Below are positions 27,468 through 37,097 of a stretch of DNA of 64,000 nucleotides, piece by piece. The notes beneath the pieces were generated by a model. That model had not been told where the DNA came from, ran no database searches, and worked only from the letters and a program-made list of their open reading frames with translations. Position 1 is the stretch's first letter. Each line of letters begins with the position of its first letter. This DNA comes from Paracoccus chinensis (GTDB lineage: Bacteria; Pseudomonadota; Alphaproteobacteria; Rhodobacterales; Rhodobacteraceae), in contig NZ_FNGE01000002.1 of NCBI RefSeq assembly GCF_900102885.1, forward strand, positions 124,001 through 188,000, given 5' to 3'. The translations under genes and the position numbers were made by a program.

Positions 27468-28856
27468 ATGCGCTATATCTCGACCCGCGGGCAGGCGCCC
27501 GTGCTGCCCTTTGCCGAGGCAATGATGACCGGGCTGGCCCGCGACGGCGGGCTGTATGTGCCTGAAACGATCCCGCAGATGGACGCGGCGGAAATCGCGG
27601 CGCTGGAGGGGCAGTCCTATGAAGAGGCCGCCTTCCGCGTCATGCAGCCCTTCGTGGCGGAAAGCTTTTCCGAAAACGAGCTGCGCCAGGCCATCCGCCG
27701 CGCCTATCAGGGCTTCGGCCATGCCGCCCGCGCGCCGCTGGTGCAACTCGCCCCCGGCCATCACCTGCTGGAGCTGTTCCACGGGCCGACGCTGGCCTTC
27801 AAGGACTTTGCCATGCAGCTGATCGGCCAGCTGTTCCAGGTGGCGCTGGCCCGCGAAGGCCGCCGCGTCACCATCGTCGGCGCGACCTCCGGCGACACCG
27901 GCTCGGCTGCGATCGAGGCCTTCCGCGGATTGCCGAATGTCGATGTCTTCATCCTCTACCCGCATGGCCGGGTCAGCGAGGTGCAGCGGCGGCAGATGAC
28001 GACGCCCGACGACGCCAACGTCCATGCGCTGGCCATCAGCGGCACCTTCGATGACGCGCAGGCGCGGCTGAAGGACCTGTTCAACGACCATGACTTCCGC
28101 GATGGCGTGGGTCTGGCCGGGGTGAACTCGATCAACTGGGCGCGGGTGCTGGCGCAGGTGGTCTATTACTTCACCAGCGCGGTCAGCCTGGGGGCGCCGC
28201 ACCGCCCGGTCAGCTTCACCGTCCCGACCGGCAACTTCGGCGACATCTTCGCAGGCACCATCGCCCGCGCCATGGGCCTGCCCGTGGACCGGCTGGTGAT
28301 CGCGACGAACCAGAACGACATCCTCGACCGCGTCATGCGCAGCGGCACCTACGAGGTCGGCCGGGTCGAGCCGTCCGTCTCGCCCTCGATGGACATCCAG
28401 GTCAGTTCGAACTTCGAGCGCGCGCTGTTCTACGCGCTGGCAGGCGACGGTGCGGCAGTTTCGCAACTGATGCAGGAACTGAAGGGCGGCAGCTTCACCG
28501 TACCGCAAGGCGCGCTGCAGCACCTGCGCGAGATCTACGACTCGGGCCGGGTGTCCGAGGCGGAAACCCTCTCCACCATCGCCCGTGTCCGCGCCGAGAC
28601 GGGCGAGGTCGTCTGCCCCCACACCGCCGTGGGCATCAAGGTCGCGGACGACCACCGCAAGCCGGGCGTGCCGATGATCACCCTGGCGACCGCGCATCCG
28701 GCCAAGTTCCCCGACGCGGTCGAGCAGGCCATCGGCATCCGCCCGCCCCTGCCGCCGCACATGGCCCGGCTGTTCGACCTACCCGAGCGCGTCACTCGGG
28801 TTGAAAACGACAACGAGGCGCTTAAGTCCCTGATCCTTGAACGGAGAATGGCTTGA
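27468..28856 (+). CDS. thrC: Threonine synthase
   Basis: PLP enzyme converting O-phosphohomoserine to threonine. The 462-residue protein belongs to the longer class: MRYISTRG start, PLP lysine K112 in TLAFKDFAMQ, and the phosphate-binding block with SGDTGSAA. It follows surf1 by 10 bases, with GGGAAG upstream. The link to the oxidase operon is a conserved gene order in related bacteria rather than a functional connection. Confidence 0.96.
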   Translation: MRYISTRGQAPVLPFAEAMMTGLARDGGLYVPETIPQMDAAEIAALEGQSYEEAAFRVMQPFVAESFSENELRQAIRRAYQGFGHAARAPLVQLAPGHHLLELFHGPTLAFKDFAMQLIGQLFQVALAREGRRVTIVGATSGDTGSAAIEAFRGLPNVDVFILYPHGRVSEVQRRQMTTPDDANVHALAISGTFDDAQARLKDLFNDHDFRDGVGLAGVNSINWARVLAQVVYYFTSAVSLGAPHRPVSFTVPTGNFGDIFAGTIARAMGLPVDRLVIATNQNDILDRVMRSGTYEVGRVEPSVSPSMDIQVSSNFERALFYALAGDGAAVSQLMQELKGGSFTVPQGALQHLREIYDSGRVSEAETLSTIARVRAETGEVVCPHTAVGIKVADDHRKPGVPMITLATAHPAKFPDAVEQAIGIRPPLPPHMARLFDLPERVTRVENDNEALKSLILERRMA

Positions 28857-30118
28857 ACGACGTCCAGATCACGACCCTTCCCAACGGCCTTCGGGTCGCC
28901 ACGCGGCTGATGCCGGGGCTGCATTCCGCCAGCGTCGGCATATGGGTCAACGCCGGGGGGCGCGACGAACGCGCCGAGCAGAACGGCATCGCGCATTTCC
29001 TCGAACACATGGCCTTCAAGGGCACCGCGCGTCGGTCGGCCCTGCAGATCGCGGAAGCCATCGAGGACGTGGGCGGCTATATCAACGCCTATACCTCGCG
29101 CGACGTGACGGCCTATTACGCGCGCGTCCTGTCGGGCGACGTGGCGCTGGCGCTGGACGTGATCGGCGACATCTTCCTGAACCCGGCCTTCGATCCGCGC
29201 GAGATCGAGGTCGAGCGCGGCGTGATCCTGTCCGAGATCGGCCAGAGCCTCGACACCCCCGACGACGTGATCTTCGACTGGCTGCAGGAAGCGGCCTATC
29301 CGGGCCAACCCATGGGCCGTACGATCTTGGGCCCGGCCGAGCGCGTCTCGGGCTTCTCGCGCGAGGACCTGGCCCGCTTCGTAGGCGAGCATTACGGCCC
29401 CGGCCAGATGATCGTGGCCGCCGCTGGCGCCATCGATCACGAGGCGCTGGTGCGGCAGGCCGAGGAGATCTTCGGCCACCTGACTCCGCTTCTGGGCGTC
29501 ACCCGCGAGGCCGCTGTCTGGCAGGGCACCGAGGCCCGCCGCGTCAAGAAGCTGGAGCAGGCCCATTTCGCTCTGGCCTTCGAGGGGCCGGGCTACCTGG
29601 ACGCCGACTTCTACGCCGCGCAGATCTGGACCAATGCGCTGGGGGGCGGCATGTCCTCGCGCCTGTTCCAGAAGATCCGCGAGGAGCGGGGCCTCTGCTA
29701 TTCCATCTTCGCCCAGTCGGGCTTCCACGACGACACGGGGATGGTGACGGTCTATGCGGGCACCTCGGGTGACCAGGTGGCCGATCTTGCGCATCTGACC
29801 ATCGACGAGATCCGCCGGTCCGCCGAGGATCTGGGCGAGGCCGAGGTCGCGCGTGCCAAGGCGCAGCTGAAAGCCGGGCTGCTGATGGGGCTGGAAAGCC
29901 CCTCGGGCCAAGCCGAGCGGATCGCGCGGGCGCTGTCGATCTGGGGCCGGGTGCCGGATGCCGAGGAAGTCGCCCGGCGCATCGACGCCGTGACGGCCGC
30001 CGATGTCCGCGACCACGCGCAGCGGATGATCGCGCGGGCGCAACCGGCGCTGGCGCTTTACGGTCCCGTCCGCAAGGCCCCGGCGCGCGAGGCGCTGGCC
30101 GAACGGCTCGCCGCCTGA
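28853..30118 (+). CDS. M16-family zinc peptidase (processing peptidase-like)
   Basis: Related to mitochondrial processing peptidase beta. The 421-residue protein carries the inverted zinc motif HFLEH at 48-52 (His48, His52 as ligands, Glu51 as catalytic base) and two M16 half-domains. The start is a TTG overlapping the thrC stop; no ATG lies closer to the family's usual beginning (DVQITTLPNGLRV). It has no signal peptide, so it is probably cytoplasmic. The in vivo substrate is unknown. Confidence 0.92.
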   Translation: MNDVQITTLPNGLRVATRLMPGLHSASVGIWVNAGGRDERAEQNGIAHFLEHMAFKGTARRSALQIAEAIEDVGGYINAYTSRDVTAYYARVLSGDVALALDVIGDIFLNPAFDPREIEVERGVILSEIGQSLDTPDDVIFDWLQEAAYPGQPMGRTILGPAERVSGFSREDLARFVGEHYGPGQMIVAAAGAIDHEALVRQAEEIFGHLTPLLGVTREAAVWQGTEARRVKKLEQAHFALAFEGPGYLDADFYAAQIWTNALGGGMSSRLFQKIREERGLCYSIFAQSGFHDDTGMVTVYAGTSGDQVADLAHLTIDEIRRSAEDLGEAEVARAKAQLKAGLLMGLESPSGQAERIARALSIWGRVPDAEEVARRIDAVTAADVRDHAQRMIARAQPALALYGPVRKAPAREALAERLAA

Positions 30119-30699
30119 TGTTCTTTCGCCGCCATGCGCCCCGGCTGGAAACCGAGCGCATGGTGCTGCGCCTGCCGGCGCATGGCGATTATTCCGCCTG
30201 GTCGAACCTGCGGGCCGAAAGCCGCGAGTTCCTGACCCCGTGGGAGCCCGTCTGGCACGCCGACCACCTGTCGCGCCGCGCCTTCACCAACCGCGTCTAC
30301 TGGGCGGCACGGGCCAGCCGCAGCGGCACCTCTCTGCCGCTGTTCCTTGTGCGCCACGATGGCGTTCTGCTGGGGGCGATCACGCTGGACGGCATCCGGC
30401 GCGGGCCCGCGCAGATGGGGACGCTGGGCTACTGGATCGGGGCGCCCTTCGTGCGGCAGGGCTACATGCGCGAGGCGATCTGCGCGGTCGTGGCCCATGC
30501 CTTCGGGCCGATGGACCTGTCGCGGATCGAGGCCGCCTGCCTGCCCGAGAACGCTGCCAGCCGCGGCGCGCTGGAAAGCTGCGGCTTCAAGTACGAGGGC
30601 GTCGCGCAATCCTACCTGCAGATCAACGGGCGCTGGCGGAACCACGTCCAGTACTCGATCCTGCGGGCCGACCGGCGCGGGCGGACCGAGGCGGGATAG
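30118..30699 (+). CDS. GNAT acetyltransferase (RimJ/RimL type)
   Basis: The 193-residue protein has the RimJ-type acetyl-CoA fold, starting ETERMVLRLPAHGDY, with the acetyl-CoA loop VRQGYMREAI and a C-terminal GFKYEGVAQSYL strand. Relatives acetylate N-termini of ribosomal proteins or small molecules; the substrate here cannot be assigned. It overlaps the M16 peptidase stop by one base (TGATG). Confidence 0.9.
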   Translation: MFFRRHAPRLETERMVLRLPAHGDYSAWSNLRAESREFLTPWEPVWHADHLSRRAFTNRVYWAARASRSGTSLPLFLVRHDGVLLGAITLDGIRRGPAQMGTLGYWIGAPFVRQGYMREAICAVVAHAFGPMDLSRIEAACLPENAASRGALESCGFKYEGVAQSYLQINGRWRNHVQYSILRADRRGRTEAG

Positions 30700-30703
30700 G
30701 TAT

Positions 30704-30766
30704 GGGGGCGCTGCCCCCGAGCCACCTTCGGTGTCTCTCCCCCGGGATATTTACGCAAAGGAGAAC
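30704..30766 (+). repeat. Dispersed hairpin-plus-tail repeat, copy C
   Basis: Starts with a perfect GGGGGC/GCCCCC stem around a 3-base loop (30704-30718). After a 22-base spacer it continues as CCCCCGGGATATTTACGCAA and ends in a purine-rich AAAGGAGAAC. The tail supplies the ribosome site for the next gene. It lies 4 bases after the GNAT stop. Confidence 0.65.
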
Positions 30767-30769
30767 TGC

Positions 30770-32170
30770 ATGCTGAACCCCGCCGATGATCGTCTGATTG
30801 CCGCCTTGCCCGAGGGCGTCGTCCGCCCTCTGGAGCCGCGGCACCTGGACGAGCCGCGCGGCTATTTCGCGGGGCAGGGCGGGCTGCTGGCGGCACCGCG
30901 CAACGTCGAGGAAGTGGCGGCGGTCGTCCGTGCCTGCGCCGAGGCGCGTGTCGCCATCCTGCCGCGCGGGGGCGGCACGGGGCTGGTCGCCGGTTCGGTC
31001 ATGCCGGAAGGGCCTGCGCCCCTGGTCCTGTCGCTGGAACGGATGACCGCCATCCGCGATGTCTGGGCCGACGAGGATGCGCTGGTCGCCGAGGCGGGCG
31101 CCACGCTGCAGCAGGTGCAGGAGGCCGCGGCGGCTGCGGGCCGGCAGTTCCCGCTGTCGCTCGCCAGCCAAGGGACGGCGCAGATCGGCGGCGTGCTGGC
31201 CGCGAATGCGGGCGGCACGGGCGTGCTGCGCTGGGGCAATGCGCGGGCGCTGTGCCTTGGCATCGAGGCGGTGATGCCGGATGGCAAGATCCTGCGCGAT
31301 CTCAAGCGGCTGCGGAAGGACAACACCGGCTATTCCCTGCGCGACCTCATGATCGGGGCCGAGGGCACGCTGGGGATCATCACGGCGGCGACGCTGAAGC
31401 TCGCGCCCCGGCCCGCCGCCGTCGCCACGGCGATGCTGGAAGTGCCCGATCCGGCGGCGGCCCTGCAACTTCTGTCGCTGGCGCAGGCGATGATGGCGGG
31501 CTGCGTCACGACCTTTGAACTCATTTCGGGGCAGGGCCTCGCCTTTGTCGCGGAGACGCTGCCGGAAATCCGCCAGCCCCTGCCGGGCGCGGCTTGGTCG
31601 GTGCTGCTCGAACTGTCGCTGCCCCAAGGCATCGACCCCGACACGGCGGTCGAGGACCTGCTGGGCCGGGCGATGGAGGAGGGCCTTGTCACCGACGGCG
31701 CCATCGCCCAGTCGGGCCAGCAGGCGGCCGAGTTCTGGAACCTGCGCGAGCATCTGCCCGAAGCGAACCGGCGTATCGGCGCGATTTCCTCGCATGACAT
31801 CAGCCTGCCGCTGTCGGAAATCCCGCGCTTCATCGCGGATGCGGGCGCGATGATCGCCGGCATGGGCGACATGCGGATCAACTGCTTCGGCCACTTGGGC
31901 GACGGCAACCTGCATTACAACGTCTTCCCCGGTGCCGGCCGCTCGCGCGCGGATTACGCGGACCTGCGGTTCCGGCTGCCGGAGGCGGTCTACCAGATGG
32001 TCGTGGAACGCGGCGGCTCCTTCTCGGCCGAACACGGCGTTGGTCGCCTCAAGGTCGCGGACCTCGAACGCTGGGGCGACCCGGTGAAGCTGTCGGCCAT
32101 GCGCGCGATCAAGGCCGCGCTGGACCCGCACGGGATCATGAACCCCGGCGCAGTCTTGGGCCTCGGTTGA
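30770..32170 (+). CDS. FAD-linked oxidase, D-2-hydroxyacid dehydrogenase type
   Basis: The 466-residue protein has a PCMH-type FAD-binding domain (about 35-215; PRGGGTGLVAGS and the block starting AANAGGTGVLRWG) and a C-terminal oxidase domain with HLGDGNLHYN and the closing EHGVGRLK. This is the layout of D-lactate, D-2-hydroxyglutarate or glycolate (GlcD-like) dehydrogenases. The exact substrate cannot be read from sequence. The start follows a strong AAAGGAGAA site at 30757-30765. A long hairpin follows the stop. Confidence 0.92.
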   Translation: MLNPADDRLIAALPEGVVRPLEPRHLDEPRGYFAGQGGLLAAPRNVEEVAAVVRACAEARVAILPRGGGTGLVAGSVMPEGPAPLVLSLERMTAIRDVWADEDALVAEAGATLQQVQEAAAAAGRQFPLSLASQGTAQIGGVLAANAGGTGVLRWGNARALCLGIEAVMPDGKILRDLKRLRKDNTGYSLRDLMIGAEGTLGIITAATLKLAPRPAAVATAMLEVPDPAAALQLLSLAQAMMAGCVTTFELISGQGLAFVAETLPEIRQPLPGAAWSVLLELSLPQGIDPDTAVEDLLGRAMEEGLVTDGAIAQSGQQAAEFWNLREHLPEANRRIGAISSHDISLPLSEIPRFIADAGAMIAGMGDMRINCFGHLGDGNLHYNVFPGAGRSRADYADLRFRLPEAVYQMVVERGGSFSAEHGVGRLKVADLERWGDPVKLSAMRAIKAALDPHGIMNPGAVLGLG

Positions 32171-32173
32171 ACC

Positions 32174-32207
32174 CCTTCGCCGCCCGGCCTATATCGGGCG
32201 GCGAAGG
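32174..32207 (+). terminator. Strong hairpin after the FAD-linked oxidase
   Basis: A perfect 13-bp stem (CCTTCGCCGCCCG with its complement) closes an 8-base loop, 4 bases after the stop codon. Confidence 0.8.
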
Positions 32208-32262
32208 ACGACCTTCCCCATCATGGGCAGCGCTCGGGACGGCCCGCAAAGGAACCGATCCC

Positions 32263-32712
32263 ATGCGCACCACGGCTGACCGCATCCGCCACGCCCTCCT
32301 GTTCGAGCTGATCGGCCTGATCTTCCTGATCGGCGGCGGCACGATCCTGACCGGCTTCGACGCCCATTCCTTGGGGGTCATCGGCGTCGTGTCCTCGCTG
32401 ATCGCGACGGCTTGGAACTATGTCTACAACCTGGGTTTCGACCGCGCGATGCTGCGGCTGCGGGGCAGCGTCCTCAAGACCCACCCCATCCGCGCCCTGC
32501 ACGCCCTGCTGTTCGAGGGGGGGCTGCTGGTCCTGCTGCTGCCCTTCGTGGCCTGGATGCTGGGCGTCTCGCTGTGGCAGGCCTTCCTCTTCGACCTTGC
32601 TATCGCGATCTTCTACATCGTCTACGGCTACGCATTCAACTGGGCCTACGACCGGGTCTTCCCCATGCCCGAGGCGCGCGGTTACGCCCCTTCGAACTCG
32701 CAGAGGGCGTGA
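32263..32712 (+). CDS. PACE-family membrane transporter
   Basis: The 149-residue protein has four predicted membrane helices arranged as two tandem pairs, each opening with a similar motif ([13 protein letters not shown] and [13 protein letters not shown]). This is the bacterial transmembrane pair layout of PACE efflux pumps such as AceI, which export biocides like chlorhexidine or short diamines. The substrate here is unknown. The start at 32263 follows AAAGGAA. The 3' end overlaps the convergent apt gene by 31 bases. Confidence 0.88.
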   Translation: MRTTADRIRHALLFELIGLIFLIGGGTILTGFDAHSLGVIGVVSSLIATAWNYVYNLGFDRAMLRLRGSVLKTHPIRALHALLFEGGLLVLLLPFVAWMLGVSLWQAFLFDLAIAIFYIVYGYAFNWAYDRVFPMPEARGYAPSNSQRA

Positions 32713-33221
32713 ACCTCGACGCCCAGCGCCTCGATCGCGCGGCGCCCGCCGAGTTCCGGCAGGTCGATGACGAAGGCCGCGCCCACGACCTCGGCCCCAA
32801 GGCGGCGGCAGAGCTCGATGGCGGCGCTGGCGGTGCCGCCGGTGGCCAGCAGGTCGTCCACGATCAGGACGCGCTCGCCCGCGCGGATGGCGTCGTCATG
32901 GATCTCCATCACCGCCTCGCCGTATTCCAGCGCATAGGCCTGGCTGATGACGGCGCCGGGCAGCTTGCCCTTCTTGCGGATCGGAACAAAGCCGGTGGTC
33001 AGCTGGTGGGCCACCGCGCCGCCCAGGATGAAGCCGCGCGCTTCCAACCCCACGACCTTGTCGATGGGAATGCCGGCATAGGGCGACAGCAGCTGGTCCA
33101 CGCAGATGCGGAAGCCGCGCGCATCGGCGAACAGGGTGGTCACGTCGCGGAACAGGATCCCTTCATGCGGGAAATCCACGATGGTGCGGATGTAATCCTT
33201 GACGCTCTTCTGCCGGTTCAT
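32682..33221 (-). CDS. apt: Adenine phosphoribosyltransferase
   Basis: Salvages adenine to AMP with PRPP. The 179-residue protein shows the family start ([21 protein letters not shown]), the adenine-binding [10 protein letters not shown] and the PRPP loop [16 protein letters not shown]. Its ATG overlaps the stop of the upstream flavin reductase gene (ATGA), so the two are coupled. Its 3' end runs under the convergent PACE gene. Confidence 0.97.
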   Translation of the reverse strand: MNRQKSVKDYIRTIVDFPHEGILFRDVTTLFADARGFRICVDQLLSPYAGIPIDKVVGLEARGFILGGAVAHQLTTGFVPIRKKGKLPGAVISQAYALEYGEAVMEIHDDAIRAGERVLIVDDLLATGGTASAAIELCRRLGAEVVGAAFVIDLPELGGRRAIEALGVEVHALCEFEGA

Positions 33222-33817
33222 GCCGGGCGCTCCATCTCGAACAGGTCGGTGACGACCGCATAATCGCGATAGCCCATCCGTGCCAGCCAGCCGTTGCGGC
33301 GCAAATCGAAGCGGCCGTCCACCACGTTGTCGTCGCGCAGGTGGATGCCAGTCACGACGCCCAGAACCATGTGATTGGATTCGCCCGCCAGCCGGATGAT
33401 CCGCGTGGCGCGGCATTCAAGGCTGGCCGCCGCTTCGGCCACGCGCGCACAGTCGATGGTCTCGCAATCCACCGCCGTCAGCCCCGCCACCTCGAACTCG
33501 TTCCGGCCCGCCGGCAGGGACGCCGATGAGGCGTTCATCGCCTCCTTCAGCGCGCCGTCCGCGATGTTGACGCAGAAGACGCGGGTTTCGGCGATCTGCG
33601 CGACCGTATCCTTGGTGTTGGGCCGGTCCCCCTTGGCGCCGGTCGAGGCGAACATGACCTGCGGCGGCACATAGGCCGTGGCGTTGAAGAAGGAATAGGG
33701 CGCGAGGTTGTCCCCCTGCCGCCCGCGGGTGGAAATCCAGCCGATGGGCCGGGGCGCGACGATGGCGTTCCAGGGATTGTGCGGCAGGCCGTGGCCCGCT
33801 TCGGGACGATAGAACAT
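33218..33817 (-). CDS. Flavin reductase-like FMN-binding split-barrel protein
   Basis: The 199-residue protein matches the flavin reductase family: [32 protein letters not shown] and the SLECRATRI strand. Members bind FMN and reduce flavins or act as partners of flavin monooxygenases. No monooxygenase is nearby, so the role is open. It leads a two-gene unit with apt. Confidence 0.9.
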   Translation of the reverse strand: MFYRPEAGHGLPHNPWNAIVAPRPIGWISTRGRQGDNLAPYSFFNATAYVPPQVMFASTGAKGDRPNTKDTVAQIAETRVFCVNIADGALKEAMNASSASLPAGRNEFEVAGLTAVDCETIDCARVAEAAASLECRATRIIRLAGESNHMVLGVVTGIHLRDDNVVDGRFDLRRNGWLARMGYRDYAVVTDLFEMERPA

Positions 33818-33953
33818 GGGGCGCGGGCCTTTCCTGTTGCGGCGCGGCCATATGAACACGCCGGCCGCCTGCGGCAACCGCCTGCACGGCATTGTTTCTT
33901 TCACCGCCTGCCGGTCGGTGCTAAGGGCGCGCGACTTGCGGCGATGAGGTCCG

Positions 33954-34589
33954 ATGTACAGGCTCTGCCCCGAAACCGACGCCGACACGCCCGAGGTCGA
34001 GGCGCTGCTGGACCTGTGTTTCGCGCCGGGCCGCACGGCGCTGTCCTCCTATCGCCTGCGCGACGGCGTGCCCCCGGTGCGCAAGTTGTGCCTGCTGCTG
34101 CGGTCCGGTCAGAAGCAGACGGACCCGCTGCTCGCCGCCATCCGCTACTGGCCCGTGCGCGTGGCGGACCGCCCGGTGCTGCTGCTGGGTCCCGTCGCCG
34201 TCCACCCGACTGCGCAGGGCGAAGGCCTGGGCGGGTTCCTGATGCGCGAAAGCCTGTCCCGCGCCGCCGCGATGGGGTGGGAACGGGTGATGCTGGTCGG
34301 CGACGCGCCCTATTACGGCCGCTTCGGGTTCTCCAAGCTCGATCACGTGGAAATGCCGCCGCCCACCAACCCGGACCGCGTGCTGGGTCTGGAACTTCAC
34401 CCCGGCGCCTGGGTTGGGGTGCGGGGCGCGGTGACGCGCGAGACCCGGCCCGAGGTGCTGGCGGGGCTTGCGGAACCGGGCGCACCGGATCTGCGCTCAT
34501 CCTGCGCCGATGTCGAGGTTACGAAGGACACACCCCATGCCCGCGACAAGCATCAGCTCGCGCCAAGCCATTCTGCCGCCGATCGATGA
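33954..34589 (+). CDS. GNAT acetyltransferase (YhbS-like)
   Basis: The 211-residue protein has the acetyl-CoA-binding pattern HPTAQGEGLGGFLM and the PYYGRFGF motif of YhbS-type acetyltransferases. The substrate is unknown. The last 17 codons overlap the start of the EcsC gene in another frame. That tail is polar and unlike the rest of the family, so the overlapping end may have arisen by loss of an earlier stop. Confidence 0.9.
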   Translation: MYRLCPETDADTPEVEALLDLCFAPGRTALSSYRLRDGVPPVRKLCLLLRSGQKQTDPLLAAIRYWPVRVADRPVLLLGPVAVHPTAQGEGLGGFLMRESLSRAAAMGWERVMLVGDAPYYGRFGFSKLDHVEMPPPTNPDRVLGLELHPGAWVGVRGAVTRETRPEVLAGLAEPGAPDLRSSCADVEVTKDTPHARDKHQLAPSHSAADR

Positions 34590-35355
34590 TCCTTCGGTCC
34601 ATGTCCAGATCGACAAGCTGGCACGCCGCTATGTCGATGCCGGCGGGCTGATCATGGAGATGCTCGCCTCGGTGGGCGGCAGCGCGCAGGGGCTGGTGGA
34701 CCGCCTGCCGGGCTTCGTTCGCAAGCGGATGGACCGGATCACGCTGGTGGCGCTGAACCGGGCCTTCGACGCGGCCACGCGCTCGCGCCGCTATGTCCGT
34801 GACCGGGGCGACTGGTTCAACCGGCTCGCCTCGACCGTCTCTGGCGCGGCAGGCGGCATGGCGGGACTGCCCGGTGCGATGGTCGAACTGCCCCTGACCG
34901 TGACGATGCTGCTTCGGGCGATCCTGGAGATCGCCGCCGAACACGGCCTCGACCCTGAAAGCGAGGAGGTGCGGATGGAGGCGCTGCGCGTCTTCGCCGC
35001 CGCCGGTCCCATGTCCGAGGACGACGGCACCGACCTCGGCCTGCTGGCGGCGAAGCTGTCGATCACCGGCCAGACGGTGCAGGGCATCATCGCCCGCATT
35101 GCGCCGCGCCTGTCGCTGGTGCTGGGCCAGAAGCTCGCCGCCCAGGCGACGCCCGTCTTCGGCGCGATGGCCGGGGCCTCGATCAACTTCGCCTTCGCGG
35201 GCTATTACCAGGAAATCGCCCGCGTCCATTTCGGCATCCTGCGGCTTGCCCGCGAAACCGGCCTGCCGCGCGAGGCGCTGACCGAGCTTCTGCGCGACCG
35301 CATCGAGCAGCTTCAGTCCCAGCCCGGCGCCAAGGTCCGCAAGGCTGGGTCCTGA
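34537..35355 (+). CDS. EcsC-family protein
   Basis: The 272-residue protein resembles the EcsC family, whose founder lies in the Ecs ABC exporter locus of Bacillus; molecular function is unknown. It contains Gly/Ala-rich hydrophobic stretches (GAAGGMAGLPGAMVELPLTV and QATPVFGAMAGASINFAFAG) that may associate with membranes. The start at 34537 follows AAGGA and lies 53 bases inside the upstream GNAT gene. Confidence 0.87.
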   Translation: MPATSISSRQAILPPIDDPSVHVQIDKLARRYVDAGGLIMEMLASVGGSAQGLVDRLPGFVRKRMDRITLVALNRAFDAATRSRRYVRDRGDWFNRLASTVSGAAGGMAGLPGAMVELPLTVTMLLRAILEIAAEHGLDPESEEVRMEALRVFAAAGPMSEDDGTDLGLLAAKLSITGQTVQGIIARIAPRLSLVLGQKLAAQATPVFGAMAGASINFAFAGYYQEIARVHFGILRLARETGLPREALTELLRDRIEQLQSQPGAKVRKAGS

Positions 35356-35360
35356 GCCTG

Positions 35361-35399
35361 CATCTTCTGTCTTCAAATATCCCTGCCGGAGGCTCCGGC
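35361..35399 (-). repeat. Dispersed hairpin-plus-tail repeat, copy D
   Basis: Read on the minus strand: a perfect GCCGGA/TCCGGC stem around 3 bases, then CAGGGATATTTGAAGACAGA and AGATG. The tail is nearly identical to copy A, while the hairpin arm has a different sequence with the same geometry. It lies between convergent EcsC and helicase genes and could terminate both. Confidence 0.7.
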
Positions 35400-35410
35400 G
35401 GTTCAACCCG

Positions 35411-36961
35411 TTATTCCGCTTCGGACTCAGGCGCCGCCAGTTCCAACGGCGCCGCCTCGACGGCCAGATCATCCACCGACAGCCCCGCCTTCGGTCGCGC
35501 CAAGGCCGCCCGCGTGACCCAGAACAGCCGCTCCTGCGCGCGGGTAATGGCGACATAGGCCAGCCGCTTCCACAGGGGCAGCCCGGCCTCGGTCCGGTTC
35601 GACCAGGCGGCGGCCGAGAGGTCGGGGGCGAAGACCTGCACCTCGGGCCATTGCGACCCCTGCGCCTTGTGGATCGTCACCGCCGCCCCATGCAGGAAGG
35701 TCGCGCCCATGCGGGCGGCGAAGGGGATGAAGGGCTCCTCGACATCCGGCGTCTCGATCTTGACGATGCTGGCCGCCGACAGGCGCGGCTCGGGCGTGCC
35801 GATCACATGCAGGCGGGAAAAGCCCGGCTTCTTCCCCGGCCCCAGATAGATCACCTGCGCGCCCTTGATCAGCCCGCGCGCCTCAAGGTCGATGCGCTTC
35901 TTGCGGTGCTTCAGCGGCAGCTCGATCCCGTCGCAGACCAAGGGCTCGCCCGGAAGCAGCAGGTCGCCCGGCGCGCCATGAGCCGCGCGGAAGGCGGTGA
36001 TCAGCCGCACCCGAGTCGCGTTGCGCCAGACCAGCGCCGGGCTGCGCGCCATCAGGTCGGCGTCCATCCGCTCGGCCCAGACCACGCGCGGGTCGCTGGC
36101 GGCGGCCTCGCGCACCAGCCGCTCGAAGGCGGCGAAGTCCACCGCCGGATCGGACAGCGCATGAGCCAGATCGAGGATCGGGCTGTCGTCCGCCTGCCGG
36201 TGGATGCGGTGCAACTCCAGCTTCTGCGACGCGGCCAGCCGGTCGAAGACCATCTCGCCCGACTGGCCCACGGGGGCAAGCTGCGCCGGGTCCCCGAACA
36301 GGACCAGCAGCGGGAAGATCTCGCGCAGGTCGTCGAACTGGCGCTCGTCCAGCATCGAGGCCTCGTCGATCAGCCCCACGTCCAGCGGGTCCTCGCGCCG
36401 CTTCCAGCCCTGGATGAAGTCGGAGCCGCGCAGGCCCGCCGCCGCCAGCGCGCCGGGGATCGACCCGTGCTCCTGGTAGAACATCAGCGCCCGGTCCAGC
36501 GCCTCGTCGGTCAGCCCCTCGATCCGGGGACGCTCGCCGGTGCCCGTCAGCCACTCGGCCAGCCGCTCGTATTCCGGGTCATAGACGGGCGTGTAGAGGA
36601 TGCGGTGGATTGTCGTCGCGGGCACGCCGCGCGTGCGCAGGACGAAGGCCGCCTTGTTGGTCGGCGCAAGGATTGCGACCGTCCGGGTGTCCTTCTTCCT
36701 CTTGCTCTCGTAATCCCCGCTGACGACCTGCACGCCCGAGGCCACCAGCGCCCGCGTCAGTTCCGCCAGAAGCAGCGTCTTGCCCGACCCCGCCTTGCCC
36801 AGCACGGCCATTACCCGGCCCTTGCCACCCTGGGCAGGCGCCAGTTCTTCGGAGACAAGGTCAATGCCCGCGCCCGCCAGCGCCTCGGCCAGAGCATCCC
36901 ATGCCTCGGCCTGGTCGGGCGAGAAGCTGGGCAGGGTGGGGGAGGTCGGGGAAAGTTCCAT
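35411..36961 (-). CDS. RecD-like SF1 helicase
   Basis: The 516-residue protein has the SF1 helicase motifs in order: Walker A VLGKAGSGKTLLLAEL (about 55), motif Ia with LAPTNKAAFVLR, Walker B VGLIDEASMLD (about 195), motif III LLVLFGDPAQLAPVG, and C-terminal motifs TIHKAQGSQWPEV and YVAITRAQERLFWV. It resembles RecD2 or Dda-like DNA helicases but lacks the extra N-terminal domain of full RecD2. It is a stand-alone gene with no RecB or RecC nearby. The likely role is in repair or replication restart, by inference. Confidence 0.9.
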   Translation of the reverse strand: MELSPTSPTLPSFSPDQAEAWDALAEALAGAGIDLVSEELAPAQGGKGRVMAVLGKAGSGKTLLLAELTRALVASGVQVVSGDYESKRKKDTRTVAILAPTNKAAFVLRTRGVPATTIHRILYTPVYDPEYERLAEWLTGTGERPRIEGLTDEALDRALMFYQEHGSIPGALAAAGLRGSDFIQGWKRREDPLDVGLIDEASMLDERQFDDLREIFPLLVLFGDPAQLAPVGQSGEMVFDRLAASQKLELHRIHRQADDSPILDLAHALSDPAVDFAAFERLVREAAASDPRVVWAERMDADLMARSPALVWRNATRVRLITAFRAAHGAPGDLLLPGEPLVCDGIELPLKHRKKRIDLEARGLIKGAQVIYLGPGKKPGFSRLHVIGTPEPRLSAASIVKIETPDVEEPFIPFAARMGATFLHGAAVTIHKAQGSQWPEVQVFAPDLSAAAWSNRTEAGLPLWKRLAYVAITRAQERLFWVTRAALARPKAGLSVDDLAVEAAPLELAAPESEAE

Positions 36962-37097
36962 GCCGCATCCTAGCGGGAGCGGCGGCGCACCGCCACGCCC
37001 GGCGGCAATTTTCGCCGCGACGGACCCGAGGCGGGCTCAGGGCGTTGAGCGGCTGAAGACGCGCCCGTGCGTCGCCACCAAAAGGAAAGGACATTCC

